Numbered from the stretch's first letter, positions 48,676 through 58,213 are shown. The stretch: DNA of 64,000 nt from Hymenobacter psoromatis (GCF_020012125.1 NZ_JAIFAG010000001.1:4464001-4528000), one strand, 5' to 3'. Notes: a model not told the origin generated them from the letters alone. Translations and numbers: made by a program.

Positions 48676-49692
48676 ATGATTACCCTCTACGACCCCTTCG
48701 AGGGGATGCGCTTCGGCCCCGGCCGCTGCTTCCTGACTGGTGAGCCTGTGGGCCCCAAGGCCACCGTGCCCGTGTTTGGTGACTGGCTGCAAGCCGCTTA
48801 CGGCTTGGCCGAACGGCCCTTGCGGCTGCTCGACCAGAGCCAAACCACCTTTGGGGCGCTGCGGCTGCCGCTGGCGCCGGCGCTGCGCCCGCGCCTGGCC
48901 GCGCTGGAAGCCGAGGTGCAGGCCGCCGCGCTGGCTGGGCCGGCCGCGCTACGGGCCCTACCCCCCGCCCGGCTGTGGCAGTGGCTGGGCAAGATGTTCT
49001 ACGGCATCTTCGTCACGGAGCTGTTGCAGCAGCAGGAGCCACTCATCAAGCCCGAATACCCGCTGGCCGAAAATGCGCAATTGGTGCGGCGCTTTCAGGC
49101 GTTTTTTCAGCTGCTGCAAGGGCTGCGGGTGCCCACCGACTATGCCGACTTCGTGCCGGGTTCGGTGTTCGTGCTCGAAGCCGACGCGGCGTATGAGGCC
49201 CCGGCCTTTGAACTGGATGATGACCTAAACACGCTGGTATTTAGCTTGAAATTAGGTTCTGCCGTGCTGGTGGTCACGCTCATCGACGTGGGCCTCATCG
49301 GGCAGGCCATGCGCCGGGTGTACGCCGAGGCGCAGCGCCCGCTGCACCCGGCGCAGGTGGCCGAGTTCAAGGCCCGCGCCTACTACGCGGCCTACCTGCT
49401 GGCCGTGGTGCCGGACGTGTACCCGCGCCGCCCTACCCCCGCCGATGCTGCCGGTGCCGAGCTGGTGCTTGATGCGCTCGTGGACGACGTGACCGCGGCC
49501 GCGTTCAGCCCCTGGGACAATTTGGCCTACGCCCACACCCTGGCCGGCCTCTGGCCCCGCTGGGGCCTTACTGACACGCACATCCTGCACAATCCCTTTC
49601 AGCCGCTGAGCCTGCTTTACGGGGCTGAGGGTGCGTCGCAGTCGGCCGCCGTCGCGGCGGCACAGCTGGCAGGGCTGGGAGGTGAGAGTTAA
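48676..49692 (+). CDS. Hypothetical cytoplasmic protein
   Basis: A 338-residue protein beginning MITLYDPFEGMRFGPGRCFL, with TGEPVGPKATVPVFGDWLQA and later WLGKMFYGIFVTELLQQQEP, PEYPLAENAQLVRRFQAFFQ, LNTLVFSLKLGSAVLVV and a C-terminal DNLAYAHTLAGLWPRWG. The early FLTG segment with a single Cys recalls zinc-type N-termini but only one Cys is seen. No signal peptide. I do not recognise a named family; the product looks well conserved in base composition with its neighbours. Confidence 0.75.
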   Translation: MITLYDPFEGMRFGPGRCFLTGEPVGPKATVPVFGDWLQAAYGLAERPLRLLDQSQTTFGALRLPLAPALRPRLAALEAEVQAAALAGPAALRALPPARLWQWLGKMFYGIFVTELLQQQEPLIKPEYPLAENAQLVRRFQAFFQLLQGLRVPTDYADFVPGSVFVLEADAAYEAPAFELDDDLNTLVFSLKLGSAVLVVTLIDVGLIGQAMRRVYAEAQRPLHPAQVAEFKARAYYAAYLLAVVPDVYPRRPTPADAAGAELVLDALVDDVTAAAFSPWDNLAYAHTLAGLWPRWGLTDTHILHNPFQPLSLLYGAEGASQSAAVAAAQLAGLGGES

Positions 49693-49775
49693 GCTCAACC
49701 GAACAGCTACCCCGCGCCGCCCGTATGGAAAAATCCGGCCCAACTAACGAGCCGGGGTTTCCCGCTTTCCATTCT

Positions 49776-50969
49776 ATGCACTCTTTTCCACTTAAAAACT
49801 GGGCCAGCCCAGTAGCCGTGGCCGCCGCCAGCCTGCTGCTGACGGCCTGTAATTCCACCCCAACCACTGCCGACCAGCCGCGCGGCACCATGCCCGCCGA
49901 CTCTACGGCCGCCCACGTGCCTGCCCCCGCGCCGGCCAATTCACCGCTGACCATCGTGGCCGAGTTCAACGCTCCGCAGGTGACGGGCGTAGCTGTAGCT
50001 CCGGGGGGTAAGATATTCGCCTTTTCGCCGCGCTGGGATTATAACCCGACTTTCCCGGTGGCGCTGGTGGGGGCCAACAATACCCTCACGCCCTACCCCG
50101 ATGCCGGCTGGTGCACTTGGAACGACTCGGTAAAGGCCGAGCCCCAGAAGCATTGGATTTGCCCACAGGCCGGTTACGTCGATACCCAGGGGATGCTCTG
50201 GATAGTGGACCCCGCCGCGCCCGGCCTCAAATTCACGGTGCCCGGCGGCCCCAAGCTGGTGAAGACGGACCCTAAAACCGGCCAGGTGCTCCAAACCATT
50301 CTCTACCCCGAGAGCGTGGCTCCGCGCAAGTCGTACCTCAACGACGTGCGCATCGACCTCCAGAATAAGTACGCCTACCTCACCGACTCGGGCACCGGCG
50401 CGCTGGTCGTGACGGATTTGAAGACCGGTAAGTCGCGCCAGCTACTGGCTAAGCAGCCCTCGACGCTACCCGATAAGAACTTCATTACCAAGGCCCAGGG
50501 CCACGCCCTTTACGACCCCACGGGCAAGCCCGGCCAGTTCAAAGCCGATGGCATTGCCCTGAGCACGGATAACCAGTACCTCTACTATCGTGCGCTGTCG
50601 GGCCACTCGCTCTACCGCATCAAAACCGCCGCGCTGCGCAATGCCGCTCTGAGCCCGGCCCAGGTGCAGGCCGCCGTGGAGAAGCTACCCGATGCGCCCG
50701 CCTGCGACGGCATGGAGCTGGACAGCAAGAATAATCTCTACCTAACCAATTTTGAGGAAGGAGCCATTCTTCGCCGCACGCCCGCTGGCAAAACGGAAAC
50801 TCTCGTGAAAGAGGCCCGCCTCGAATGGCCCGATACCTTTAGCTGGGACCCCGATGGCCAGCACCTCTACTTCACAACCTCGGCTATTCACAAAACACCG
50901 TACTGGAATAAGGGGGTAGGGCAGCCCCGCGAGCCGTTCCGCATCTATAAGATGACGCTGGCAAAGTAG
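49776..50969 (+). CDS. Major royal jelly/SMP-30-like lipoprotein
   Basis: A 397-residue lipoprotein from ATG 49776: signal (MHSFPLKNWASPVAVAAASL) with lipobox LLTAC near residue 26, then a six-bladed propeller of the royal-jelly protein/lactonase type: IFAFSPRWDYNPTFPVALV, YPDAGWCTWN, YLNDVRIDLQNKYAYLTDSG and FKADGIALSTDNQYLYYRAL. Bacterial members are annotated as L-dopachrome tautomerase-related or lactonase-like without firm function. Envelope location is inferred from the lipobox. The end overlaps the convergent 3D-domain gene by 25 nt. Confidence 0.88.
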   Translation: MHSFPLKNWASPVAVAAASLLLTACNSTPTTADQPRGTMPADSTAAHVPAPAPANSPLTIVAEFNAPQVTGVAVAPGGKIFAFSPRWDYNPTFPVALVGANNTLTPYPDAGWCTWNDSVKAEPQKHWICPQAGYVDTQGMLWIVDPAAPGLKFTVPGGPKLVKTDPKTGQVLQTILYPESVAPRKSYLNDVRIDLQNKYAYLTDSGTGALVVTDLKTGKSRQLLAKQPSTLPDKNFITKAQGHALYDPTGKPGQFKADGIALSTDNQYLYYRALSGHSLYRIKTAALRNAALSPAQVQAAVEKLPDAPACDGMELDSKNNLYLTNFEEGAILRRTPAGKTETLVKEARLEWPDTFSWDPDGQHLYFTTSAIHKTPYWNKGVGQPREPFRIYKMTLAK

Positions 50970-51628
50970 TCGGCGCGCTTCGCGGACTTCAGGGCAAAGG
51001 GTGGTCGCCGGTGCGGTGGCCGCCCTTTTGCGTAGGCCCGGTTGCTGGCTTGCGCGGTGGCCCGAGTGCCTGCCCGCGGCCGGCGCTGGCTGGCTAGCAG
51101 GGGGGTAGCCATTAGCCGTGCCAGTCGAAGCTTTACCCCTTTCGTGAAAATATCGAACTTCTCACTGGGGTGAGTTAGAATATCCAGGCAATGGTGGTGG
51201 CGCTTATTCATAGTGTCGTGCACCGTGTAAAGGCCATCAAGCTGTGGTGAAATGCCGCTTACCCATACCTTGTCACCATACTGAAAATTGCCACCCCAAC
51301 GTGCCAAAAGGTCTTGCGAAAGGGCCATCCAACGGGTTTTGCTGCTGTAATTGGGTTGGATATGCGAATTGTCAGCCGTCACGAATGGCTCATCATCCGT
51401 TTGGCCGGCTACGGCCTGGTAGGCAGTAGCCGTTACGGTATAGGTGGGGCCGCTGACCTCGACCAGCGGCTGCCGACGAGTGCGGAGCACTAATCGCTTG
51501 CTGCGGCCTTCAGTGGTTAAAAAAGTGCTGCTGCCGGTGCTGGAGCGGGTAACTTTCAATTCGTGGTGCGCAGTACCCAGCGCTGCCGCAGCAAGCAAGA
51601 TATTAGCAACTAGTTTGACATTATGCAT
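50945..51628 (-). CDS. 3D-domain (double-psi barrel) exported protein
   Basis: A 227-residue protein with a signal-like N-terminus (MHNVKLVANILLAAAALGTA). The core VTATAYQAVAGQTDDEPFVT, ALSQDLLARWGGNFQYGDKV and DGLYTVHDTMNKRHHHCLDI is the RlpA/MltA-like 3D domain with the conserved Asp residues. Such domains bind or cut peptidoglycan. The C-terminal 60 residues are Arg-rich low-complexity, and could come from read-through into the overlapping 3' end of the convergent gene. Confidence 0.8.
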   Translation of the reverse strand: MHNVKLVANILLAAAALGTAHHELKVTRSSTGSSTFLTTEGRSKRLVLRTRRQPLVEVSGPTYTVTATAYQAVAGQTDDEPFVTADNSHIQPNYSSKTRWMALSQDLLARWGGNFQYGDKVWVSGISPQLDGLYTVHDTMNKRHHHCLDILTHPSEKFDIFTKGVKLRLARLMATPLLASQRRPRAGTRATAQASNRAYAKGRPPHRRPPFALKSAKRADYFASVIL

Positions 51629-52018
51629 TAAATACTGGGTCAGTTGGCCGTCATTTTTAGCCCGACGGGGTAGGGACAGCTACCGTTTTGGCGGAAGCGC
51701 GAAGTCTCTAACAGCTAGTAAGATAATAAGGTTTGGTGCCTTCCTCATTATCCTATTCAATAAGCAGTAGGTAATCAAGCGCCTTAAATCTTACCGAAAT
51801 AATGCTAATTAATTTGGCTTATAATCTTCGCGTGAACTTGATGCCGTGAGGAGCAGAGTAGTTCAGCAAAAGGCTCCATGAAACCTTCCTGAGCCGTCCA
51901 ATTATACTTGGGTCCTGCTAATTCTGCCTAAATTGGTCATTCTTGCTAAGTAAACAGCTGCTCAGTCATAAAGTAACTTTGTGAAAAGCAGCTAAATTCG
52001 TTTAACCGAATGTGGGTT
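51629..52018. other. Intergenic region upstream of sucA
   Basis: 390 nt without a gene; AT-rich. It contains TAACTTTG at 51974-51981, a possible second sucA promoter about 100 nt from the ATG. No repeat or RNA gene was recognised. Confidence 0.5.
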
Positions 52019-52048
52019 TTTGCTTTGTTATCAGCTATTTTACCTTTG
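52019..52048 (+). promoter_or_regulatory. Complete sucA promoter (TTTG-N18-TACCTTTG)
   Basis: TTTG at 52019-52022 and TACCTTTG at 52041-52048, separated by 18 nt, match the Bacteroidetes -33/-7 consensus; 36 nt before the sucA ATG. Confidence 0.65.
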
Positions 52049-52084
52049 TCTTGCTCTCTGTAGTATTTTCAATTTCCCACCGTC

Positions 52085-55021
52085 ATGGATACGTACACCT
52101 ATATCGCCAACGCGGACGCGGCGGCCATCGAAACGCTTTATCAGGCGTACCGCAGCAACCCAGAATCGGTGGATTTTGGCTGGCGTAAGTTCTTTGAAGG
52201 CTTCGATTTTTCGCAGCAGTTTCCCGAGGGCGCGCCGATTTTGCCCAGTGCCGAAGGCGTAGCTAACGGCACGGCTGCTAATGGCAACGCGCTGAAAACC
52301 AGCGCCGCGCCTACCCCAGGCCCCCGGCCGCAGCCCGACGATTACGGCGTGCTCAACACGTCCGCTTCAACCAACAACGCGCCGCCACTGGCGCAAGGCA
52401 CCCCGGCCAGCGACAAGGAAACGGCCGTGCGCAACCTCATCCACGCCTTCCGCAGCCGGGGCCACCTGCGCGCCAAAACTAACCCCGTGCGCGAGCGCAA
52501 AGACCGCCAGGCCCGCCTGAGTCTCACCGATTTCGGCCTGAGCGACGGTGATTTGGATACGAAATTCCGGCAGGGTGAGGACCTGGGGCTGGGCCAGGGC
52601 GCGACGCTGCGCGAAATAGTAGCGGCACTTACCAGCATCTACGCCGGCACGGTGGGCTTCGAGTACACCTACATCCGCGACCCGCAGGTGCTGGAGTGGT
52701 TTCAGCAGAAAGTGGAGCACGATGCGCTGGCTTTTAACCCGGATGGGGAATATAAGAAGCGGATTCTCAAGAAGTTGAACGAGGCAGTGGTGTTCGAGAA
52801 CTTCCTGCACACCAAGTTTCTGGGGCAGAAGCGCTTCTCGCTGGAAGGCGGCGAAACGACCATTCCGGCCCTGGATGCCATCATCAATCGTGCCGCCGAG
52901 CTGGGGGTGAAGGAAGTGATGATTGGCATGGCGCACCGCGGCCGCCTGAACGTGCTGGCCAACATCATGGGCAAGACTTACGAGCAGATTTTCTCGGAGT
53001 TTGAGGGCACTGCTACCCCCGACCTTACGATGGGCGACGGCGATGTGAAGTATCACATGGGCTACTCATCGGAAGTAGAAGCGCTTAACGGTCAAAGGGT
53101 TAACCTAAAGCTCGCGCCTAACCCTTCGCACCTGGAGGCGGTAAATCCGGTAGTAGAAGGCTTCGTGCGGGCCAAGATTGAGCATCAGTATGGCGGCGAC
53201 TACCACCAGATTCTGCCGATTCTGATTCACGGCGACGCGGCGCTGGCCGGCCAGGGCATCGGCTATGAGGTCACGCAGATGTCGCAGCTCGAAGGCTACA
53301 AGACGGGCGGCACCATTCACTTCGTGATTAACAACCAGGTTGGCTTCACGACCGATTTTGAGGATGCGCGCTCGTCCATCTACAGCACTGATTTAGCGAA
53401 GATTATCGATGCGCCGGTGATTCACGTGAACGGCGACGACCCGGAGGCGGTGGTGTTTGCGGTGCGGCTGGCCACGGAGTATCGGCAGCAGTTTCACGCC
53501 GATATTTTCATCGATATGGTGTGCTACCGCCGCCACGGCCATAATGAGTCGGACGAGCCCAAGTTCACCCAGCCCACGCTCTACAACGTCATCTCGAAGC
53601 ACCCCAACCCGCGCGAAGTCTACAACGCGACCCTCGTGAAACGTGGCGACGTGGATGCCGAGCTGGCCAGCCAGATGGACCGCGAGTTTCGGGACACGCT
53701 GCAAGCCCGGCTCGACCAGGTGAAGCAGCAACCCCTACCCTACAAATATCAGGCACTCGAAAACGAGTGGCGCACGCTGCGCCGCAGCACCAACGCGGAT
53801 TTCGACCAGTCGCCCGAAACCGGTATCAGCGAGGAGACCGTGGCGCGAGTGGCCGAGGCGCTCACGACGATTCCCGAGAATTTCCGACCCATCAAGCAGA
53901 TTGACAACTTGTTGAAGGAGCGCCGCAAGATGTTCTACGAAACGCGGGTGCTGAACTGGGCGGCCGGCGAGCTGCTGGCCTACGGCTCGCTGCTAACCGA
54001 AAACCATATGGTGCGCGTGAGTGGGCAGGATGTGCAGCGCGGCACGTTTTCGCACCGCCACGCGGTGCTGCACGATGCCGAAACCTCGGCCCCTTACAAT
54101 TCGCTGAACTACCTGAAGGGCGAGCACCAGCAGCTGAGCATCTACAATTCGCTGCTGAGCGAGTATGCGGTGCTGGGCTTTGAGTTTGGCTACGGCATGG
54201 CCAACCCCACGGCGCTGGTGGTGTGGGAGGCGCAGTTTGGCGACTTCGCCAACGGCGCGCAAACCATGATTGACCAGTTTGTGGTGAGCAGCGAAAGCAA
54301 GTGGCAGCGCATGAACGGCCTGGTGATGCTGCTGCCCCACGGCTACGAGGGCCAGGGCCCCGAGCACTCCAACGCCCGCCCCGAGCGCTTTTTGCAATTG
54401 TCGGCCGAGAATAATATCGTGGTCGCTAACATCACTACCCCCGCTAATTTCTTTCACGCCCTGCGCCGGCAGCTGACCTGGAGCTTCCGCAAGCCGCTGG
54501 TCATTATGTCGCCCAAGTCGATGCTGCGCAACCCGCAGTGCGTGTCGTCGGTGGAAGACTTTACCAGCGGCCGCTTCCAGGAAGTGCTGGGCGACGGCTT
54601 CGCTGAAGCCAAAAAGGTGAAAAAAGTCCTGCTGTGCTCGGGCAAGGTGTACTACGATTTGCTGGACGAACAGCAGCAGTCCGACCGCCGCGACGTGGCC
54701 ATCGTGCGCCTGGAGCAGCTGCACCCTTTCCCGCAGAAGCAGCTGGCTGCCGAGCTGGCGAAGTACCCGAAAGCCAAGCTCATTTGGGTGCAGGAAGAGC
54801 CCGAAAACATGGGCTATTGGAACTACCTGCTGCGCTTTATGCGCCGCGAGCTGCACGATGTGGTAGCCCGCAAGCCCTCGGCCTCGCCCGCTACCGGCTA
54901 CAACAAGGTGCATGTGAAAGAGCAAAAAGAAATCGTGGCCCGCGCCTTCGATAAAGCCCAAAATGCCGTGGCCGACGAGCAAATTAAGGAAACGACGGAA
55001 GCCGCTAAAAAACTGGACTAA
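52085..55021 (+). CDS. sucA: 2-oxoglutarate dehydrogenase E1
   Basis: A 978-residue homodimeric ThDP enzyme of the TCA cycle. N-terminal E2-binding segment (YIANADAAAIETLYQAYRSN, WRKFFEGFDF), a flexible linker (60-120), then GMAHRGRLNVLANIMGK, ILIHGDAALAGQGIGYEVTQ (ThDP/Mg GDAA near 382) with the later NNQVGFTT, and VCYRRHGHNESDEP. The C-terminal half has SGQDVQRGTFSHRHAVLHD and LPHGYEGQGPEHSNARPERF. sucB follows after an inserted NTase-HEPN module (about 830 nt), breaking the usual sucAB spacing. Confidence 0.97.
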   Translation: MDTYTYIANADAAAIETLYQAYRSNPESVDFGWRKFFEGFDFSQQFPEGAPILPSAEGVANGTAANGNALKTSAAPTPGPRPQPDDYGVLNTSASTNNAPPLAQGTPASDKETAVRNLIHAFRSRGHLRAKTNPVRERKDRQARLSLTDFGLSDGDLDTKFRQGEDLGLGQGATLREIVAALTSIYAGTVGFEYTYIRDPQVLEWFQQKVEHDALAFNPDGEYKKRILKKLNEAVVFENFLHTKFLGQKRFSLEGGETTIPALDAIINRAAELGVKEVMIGMAHRGRLNVLANIMGKTYEQIFSEFEGTATPDLTMGDGDVKYHMGYSSEVEALNGQRVNLKLAPNPSHLEAVNPVVEGFVRAKIEHQYGGDYHQILPILIHGDAALAGQGIGYEVTQMSQLEGYKTGGTIHFVINNQVGFTTDFEDARSSIYSTDLAKIIDAPVIHVNGDDPEAVVFAVRLATEYRQQFHADIFIDMVCYRRHGHNESDEPKFTQPTLYNVISKHPNPREVYNATLVKRGDVDAELASQMDREFRDTLQARLDQVKQQPLPYKYQALENEWRTLRRSTNADFDQSPETGISEETVARVAEALTTIPENFRPIKQIDNLLKERRKMFYETRVLNWAAGELLAYGSLLTENHMVRVSGQDVQRGTFSHRHAVLHDAETSAPYNSLNYLKGEHQQLSIYNSLLSEYAVLGFEFGYGMANPTALVVWEAQFGDFANGAQTMIDQFVVSSESKWQRMNGLVMLLPHGYEGQGPEHSNARPERFLQLSAENNIVVANITTPANFFHALRRQLTWSFRKPLVIMSPKSMLRNPQCVSSVEDFTSGRFQEVLGDGFAEAKKVKKVLLCSGKVYYDLLDEQQQSDRRDVAIVRLEQLHPFPQKQLAAELAKYPKAKLIWVQEEPENMGYWNYLLRFMRRELHDVVARKPSASPATGYNKVHVKEQKEIVARAFDKAQNAVADEQIKETTEAAKKLD

Positions 55022-55096
55022 CCCACTCCTCCCAAGTAGCAAGGGGCTTCAGCCCTGTATCCGTTCTATCCCTTAAATCCGTTTGAGTCTGCGGTC

Positions 55097-55417
55097 ATGA
55101 TAACCGAAGCGCAAATCCAGGCTGTTGTGCAGCGCATTGTGGAAGGCTACGCGCCGGACAGGATAATCCTGGTCGGCGCGTATGCCTACGGGGTGCCTAC
55201 GGGGGATAGTGACCTGGATTTGCTGGTGCTGAAGAGTGGCCTCGGACCCACGCGGAAGGAGCGGGCGCTGGCGGTGCGGCGGCTGGTGCGTAGCACGGGT
55301 ATTCCGATGGATGTGCTAGTACGCACGCCGGAAGAAGCTCAACAAGCGGCCCGTGCCCGGTTCAGCATCGAAGCACAGGCTTTTAATGAATGGCGGACCC
55401 TATATGCAGCCGCTTAG
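55097..55417 (+). CDS. Nucleotidyltransferase of NTase-HEPN module 3
   Basis: A 106-residue minimal NTase. The catalytic motif reads LVGAYAYGVPTGDSDLDLLV: the usual GS is GA here, while the DxD (DLD) is kept, with a later acidic residue in GIPMDVLVRTPEE. Order is NTase first, HEPN second, opposite to modules 1 and 2, and the sequence is unlike theirs, so it is a separate lineage. Its last 14 nt overlap the HEPN start. It stands between sucA and sucB, with no promoter recognised. Confidence 0.8.
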   Translation: MITEAQIQAVVQRIVEGYAPDRIILVGAYAYGVPTGDSDLDLLVLKSGLGPTRKERALAVRRLVRSTGIPMDVLVRTPEEAQQAARARFSIEAQAFNEWRTLYAAA

Positions 55418-55809
55418 TGCTTCGGACAAGCTGCAGGCAGAAAACTGGTTGGCTATCGCTGACCTGGATTTGCGTGTGGTGGAGCGGATGCACGCGGAGG
55501 ATGTGGCTTTTTACGGCTATCACGTGCCTTTTGCCTGCCAGCAAGTAGTAGAGAAATATGCCAAAGCCGTACTGATAGCCTACCAACTACTGGTGCGCCG
55601 CACCCACGATTTACCCGCGTTGTTACAACATCTTTCTTCAGTCGTTATTTTTTCAGCTAACCAATTGGACCAAGCTGACCTGCTGGCCGACTATGCGGTG
55701 GATATTCGTTACCCACCGTACCAGCAACTAGCCCTGCCCCGAAGTGCTGGACGCTTTGGCGATAGCCCGGCATTTTAGTAGCATTTTGCGTCCCCTGGCG
55801 CAAGCCTGA
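55404..55809 (+). pseudogene. HEPN-domain gene of module 3, frameshifted
   Basis: From ATG 55404: MQPLSASDKLQAENWLAIAD, then VPFACQQVVEKYAKAVLIAY, LVRRTHDLPALLQHL and LADYAVDIRYPPYQQ, a PF05168-type HEPN. At CCCTGCCCC (55732-55740) the frame breaks: the open frame ends RSAGRFGDSPAF, while the +1 frame continues PEVLDALAIARHFSSILRPL, the expected last helix, to TGA 55807-55809. One C too many (4 instead of 3) explains it. The truncated product lacks the final helix. Confidence 0.8.
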
Positions 55810-55852
55810 TTGGTTTAATTTCGAAAATACGCTTTTCTCACCCCCGCCTACC

Positions 55853-57517
55853 ATGCCCACCGAAATCAAAATCCCCGCCGTTGGCGAATCCATTACCGAA
55901 GTCACCATCGCCAAGTGGCTTAAGCCCGACGGCGCGGCCGTGAAGCGCGACGAAGTGATTGCCGAGCTGGAATCGGATAAAGCCACCTTCGAGCTACCCG
56001 CCGAGGCCGATGGCGTACTAAAAATCCGGGTGGCCGAGGGCGAGACGATAAACATCGGTACCGTCATTGCCGAGCTGGATGGCGCGGCCAGCAGCCGCAA
56101 CGGCGCGGCCGCCCCGGCCCCTACCCCCCCCGCCGCGGCCGACCCGCTGAATAAGGGCGAGGAGAACGCGCAGGCCAGCGACCAGGCCGGCTACGGCGGT
56201 ACGCCCGCTGACCGCCCCGACAGCAGCCCCGCTACCCCCGGTGCCGCCGATGCCGCGCCGACGACTGCCAGCAGTGGTAGTGGTAGTACGGTCGAGATGA
56301 AAATCCCCCCTGTGGGCGAGTCCATCACCGAAGTGACGGTGGCTAAATGGCTGAAACCCGACGGCGCGCAGGTGAGCCGCGACGAGGTAATTGCCGAGCT
56401 GGAATCGGACAAAGCCACCTTCGAGCTGCCTGCCGAGGCGAGCGGCACGTTGCGCCATGCCGTGCAGGAGGGCAAAACCATTAGCATTGGGGCCATTATC
56501 GCCCGTATTGAGGGGGGTAGTGGTGCGGCAGCCGCAACGACTCCGGCGGCCAGTGCGCCGGCCGCGCCTACCCCTCCTCCAGCCGCCGCGCAGCCAGCTA
56601 ACAATGGGGCCAGCACCTACGCCACCGGCGTGCCTTCGCCCGCTGCCGGCAAAATTCTGGGGGAGAAAGGCATTAATTCTACCGATGTGGCCGGCACCGG
56701 CCGCGATGGTCGCATCACGAAGGAAGACGCGCAGAGCGCGCAGGCCCAGCCTGCTGCACCGGCCCCTACCCCCGCGCCGCCTGCCCAACCAGTAACCAGC
56801 AGCCCGGAACCCGGAACCCGCACGCAGCGCCGCGAGCGCATGAGCAACCTGCGCAAAACGGTAGCCCGCCGCCTAGTAGCGGTGAAAAACGAAACGGCTA
56901 TGCTCACCACCTTCAACGAGGTGAACATGCAGCCCATCATGGACCTGCGCACCAAGTTCAAGGACAAGTTCAAGGAAAAGAACGGGGTAGGGCTGGGCTT
57001 TATGTCCTTCTTCACCAAGGCCGTGTGCGTGGCCTTGCAGGAGTGGCCGGCCGTGAATGCCTTCATCGAAGGCGGCGACCTGGTGTACTCCGATTTCTGC
57101 GATATCAGCATTGCCGTGTCAGCCCCCAAGGGCTTGGTGGTGCCGGTTATTCGCAATGCCGAAAAGCTGAGCTTTGAGGGCATTGAGAAGGAAGTGGTGC
57201 GCCTGGCCGGCCTGGCCCGCGAAAACAAGCTGACGCTGGAGCAGATGACGGGCGGCACGTTTACCATCACCAACGGCGGCATTTTCGGCTCCATGCTGAG
57301 CACGCCGATTATTAATGCGCCGCAGTCGGCCATTCTGGGGATGCACAACATCATTCAACGGCCGGTGGCCGAGAATGGGCAGGTCGTGATTCGGCCCATG
57401 ATGTACCTGGCCCTGAGCTACGACCACCGCGTGGTGGATGGCCGCGAGTCGGTGTCGTTCCTGGTGCGGGTGAAGGAGCTGCTCGAAGACCCGACGCGCC
57501 TGCTGCTGGGCGTATAA
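55853..57517 (+). CDS. sucB: 2-oxoglutarate dehydrogenase E2 with two lipoyl domains
   Basis: A 554-residue dihydrolipoyl succinyltransferase. Two lipoyl domains (about 2-77 and 147-222), both with ELESDKATFELPAEA (lipoylated Lys about 43 and 187), are joined by Ala/Pro linkers; a peripheral E3-binding domain (about 255-290, TGVPSPAAGKILGEKG, GRDGRITKED); and the catalytic domain (about 322-554) with YDHRVVDGRESVSF holding the active His and Asp. Most SucB proteins have a single lipoyl domain. A strong terminator follows. Confidence 0.95.
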   Translation: MPTEIKIPAVGESITEVTIAKWLKPDGAAVKRDEVIAELESDKATFELPAEADGVLKIRVAEGETINIGTVIAELDGAASSRNGAAAPAPTPPAAADPLNKGEENAQASDQAGYGGTPADRPDSSPATPGAADAAPTTASSGSGSTVEMKIPPVGESITEVTVAKWLKPDGAQVSRDEVIAELESDKATFELPAEASGTLRHAVQEGKTISIGAIIARIEGGSGAAAATTPAASAPAAPTPPPAAAQPANNGASTYATGVPSPAAGKILGEKGINSTDVAGTGRDGRITKEDAQSAQAQPAAPAPTPAPPAQPVTSSPEPGTRTQRRERMSNLRKTVARRLVAVKNETAMLTTFNEVNMQPIMDLRTKFKDKFKEKNGVGLGFMSFFTKAVCVALQEWPAVNAFIEGGDLVYSDFCDISIAVSAPKGLVVPVIRNAEKLSFEGIEKEVVRLAGLARENKLTLEQMTGGTFTITNGGIFGSMLSTPIINAPQSAILGMHNIIQRPVAENGQVVIRPMMYLALSYDHRVVDGRESVSFLVRVKELLEDPTRLLLGV

Positions 57518-57535
57518 ACAGCGCGCCTACCCGTA

Positions 57536-57574
57536 AAAAGCGGTGACTTCCCGGCCGGAAGTCGCCGCTTTTTT
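57536..57574 (+). terminator. Rho-independent terminator after sucB
   Basis: AAAAGCGGTGACTTCC pairs with GGAAGTCGCCGCTTTT with one mismatch, loop CGGCC, tail T6. Confidence 0.85.
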
Positions 57575-57646
57575 ATGCATTCCGGGTCAGTTGTTTCGGC
57601 GGGCTTCTCGTTACTACTTTGAATTCTTTCCCCGATTCCCACTGCC

Positions 57647-58159
57647 ATGAAATCCAAGCCTGTCCCTACCCCCCGCCGCGCCGCCAAGTTCTGGCCCGCG
57701 CTGGGCTTTGCCGCCATCACGGGAGCCCGCGCCACCAGCGGCCCCATGTTTCTGAGCGATTATCTCTCGCACCGGGCGCTGGCCCCCGGCATGGCGGGCT
57801 CGCCGCTGCGCTTCCTGGCCCGGCCGGGGGTAGCCGCTACCCTCAAGCTGCTAACCGCCGGCGAACTGGTGGGCGACAAGCTGCCCCAAACCGGCGACCG
57901 TATTGAGCCGCAGCAGCTGGGCGCGCGCGCCGCCTCGGGCGCGTTGGTCGGCGCTACGTGGTACAAAAGCCAGGGCGGTAGCGCTTTCAAAGGCGCGCTC
58001 GTGGGTGGCCTGGGCGCGGTAGCCGTCACGTTCTTAACGTTTTACCTGCGCAAAAGCATCAGCGAAAAAACGGGTTTCAATACTTCTGCCGTGGGCGCGG
58101 GCGAGGACGCGCTGGTGCTGGCTGGTGGGGTAGCCCTCAGCCCCCGGCCCAAGCGGTAG
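57647..58159 (+). CDS. DUF4126 membrane protein
   Basis: A 170-residue protein with about four membrane segments. FAAITGARATSGPMFLSDYL near the start and GALVGATWYKSQGGSAFKGA, GGLGAVAVTFLTFYLRKSIS near the end fit the DUF4126 family. N-terminal residues are basic and Pro-rich (MKSKPVPTPRRAAKF), placing the N-terminus inside. Function unknown. It stands between the sucB terminator and lpdA on the same strand. Confidence 0.82.
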   Translation: MKSKPVPTPRRAAKFWPALGFAAITGARATSGPMFLSDYLSHRALAPGMAGSPLRFLARPGVAATLKLLTAGELVGDKLPQTGDRIEPQQLGARAASGALVGATWYKSQGGSAFKGALVGGLGAVAVTFLTFYLRKSISEKTGFNTSAVGAGEDALVLAGGVALSPRPKR

Positions 58160-58177
58160 CTTAACCTTGGTCAAAGC

Positions 58178-58213
58178 GTTTGTCAGTGCGAGCAACGCGC
58201 AGCAATGACAAAC
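58178..58213. repeat. Interspersed palindromic repeat, family B copy 2
   Basis: GTTTGTCAGTGC and GCAATGACAAAC arms (one mismatch) around GAGCAACGCGCA. Same core as the copy at 46.2 kb. It lies between DUF4126 and lpdA. Confidence 0.75.

Noticed and set aside
53993..55042. 349-codon frame antisense to the sucA 3' end
   Set aside because: sucA is certain by motif; the antisense frame has no family features and results from the strong third-position GC bias.
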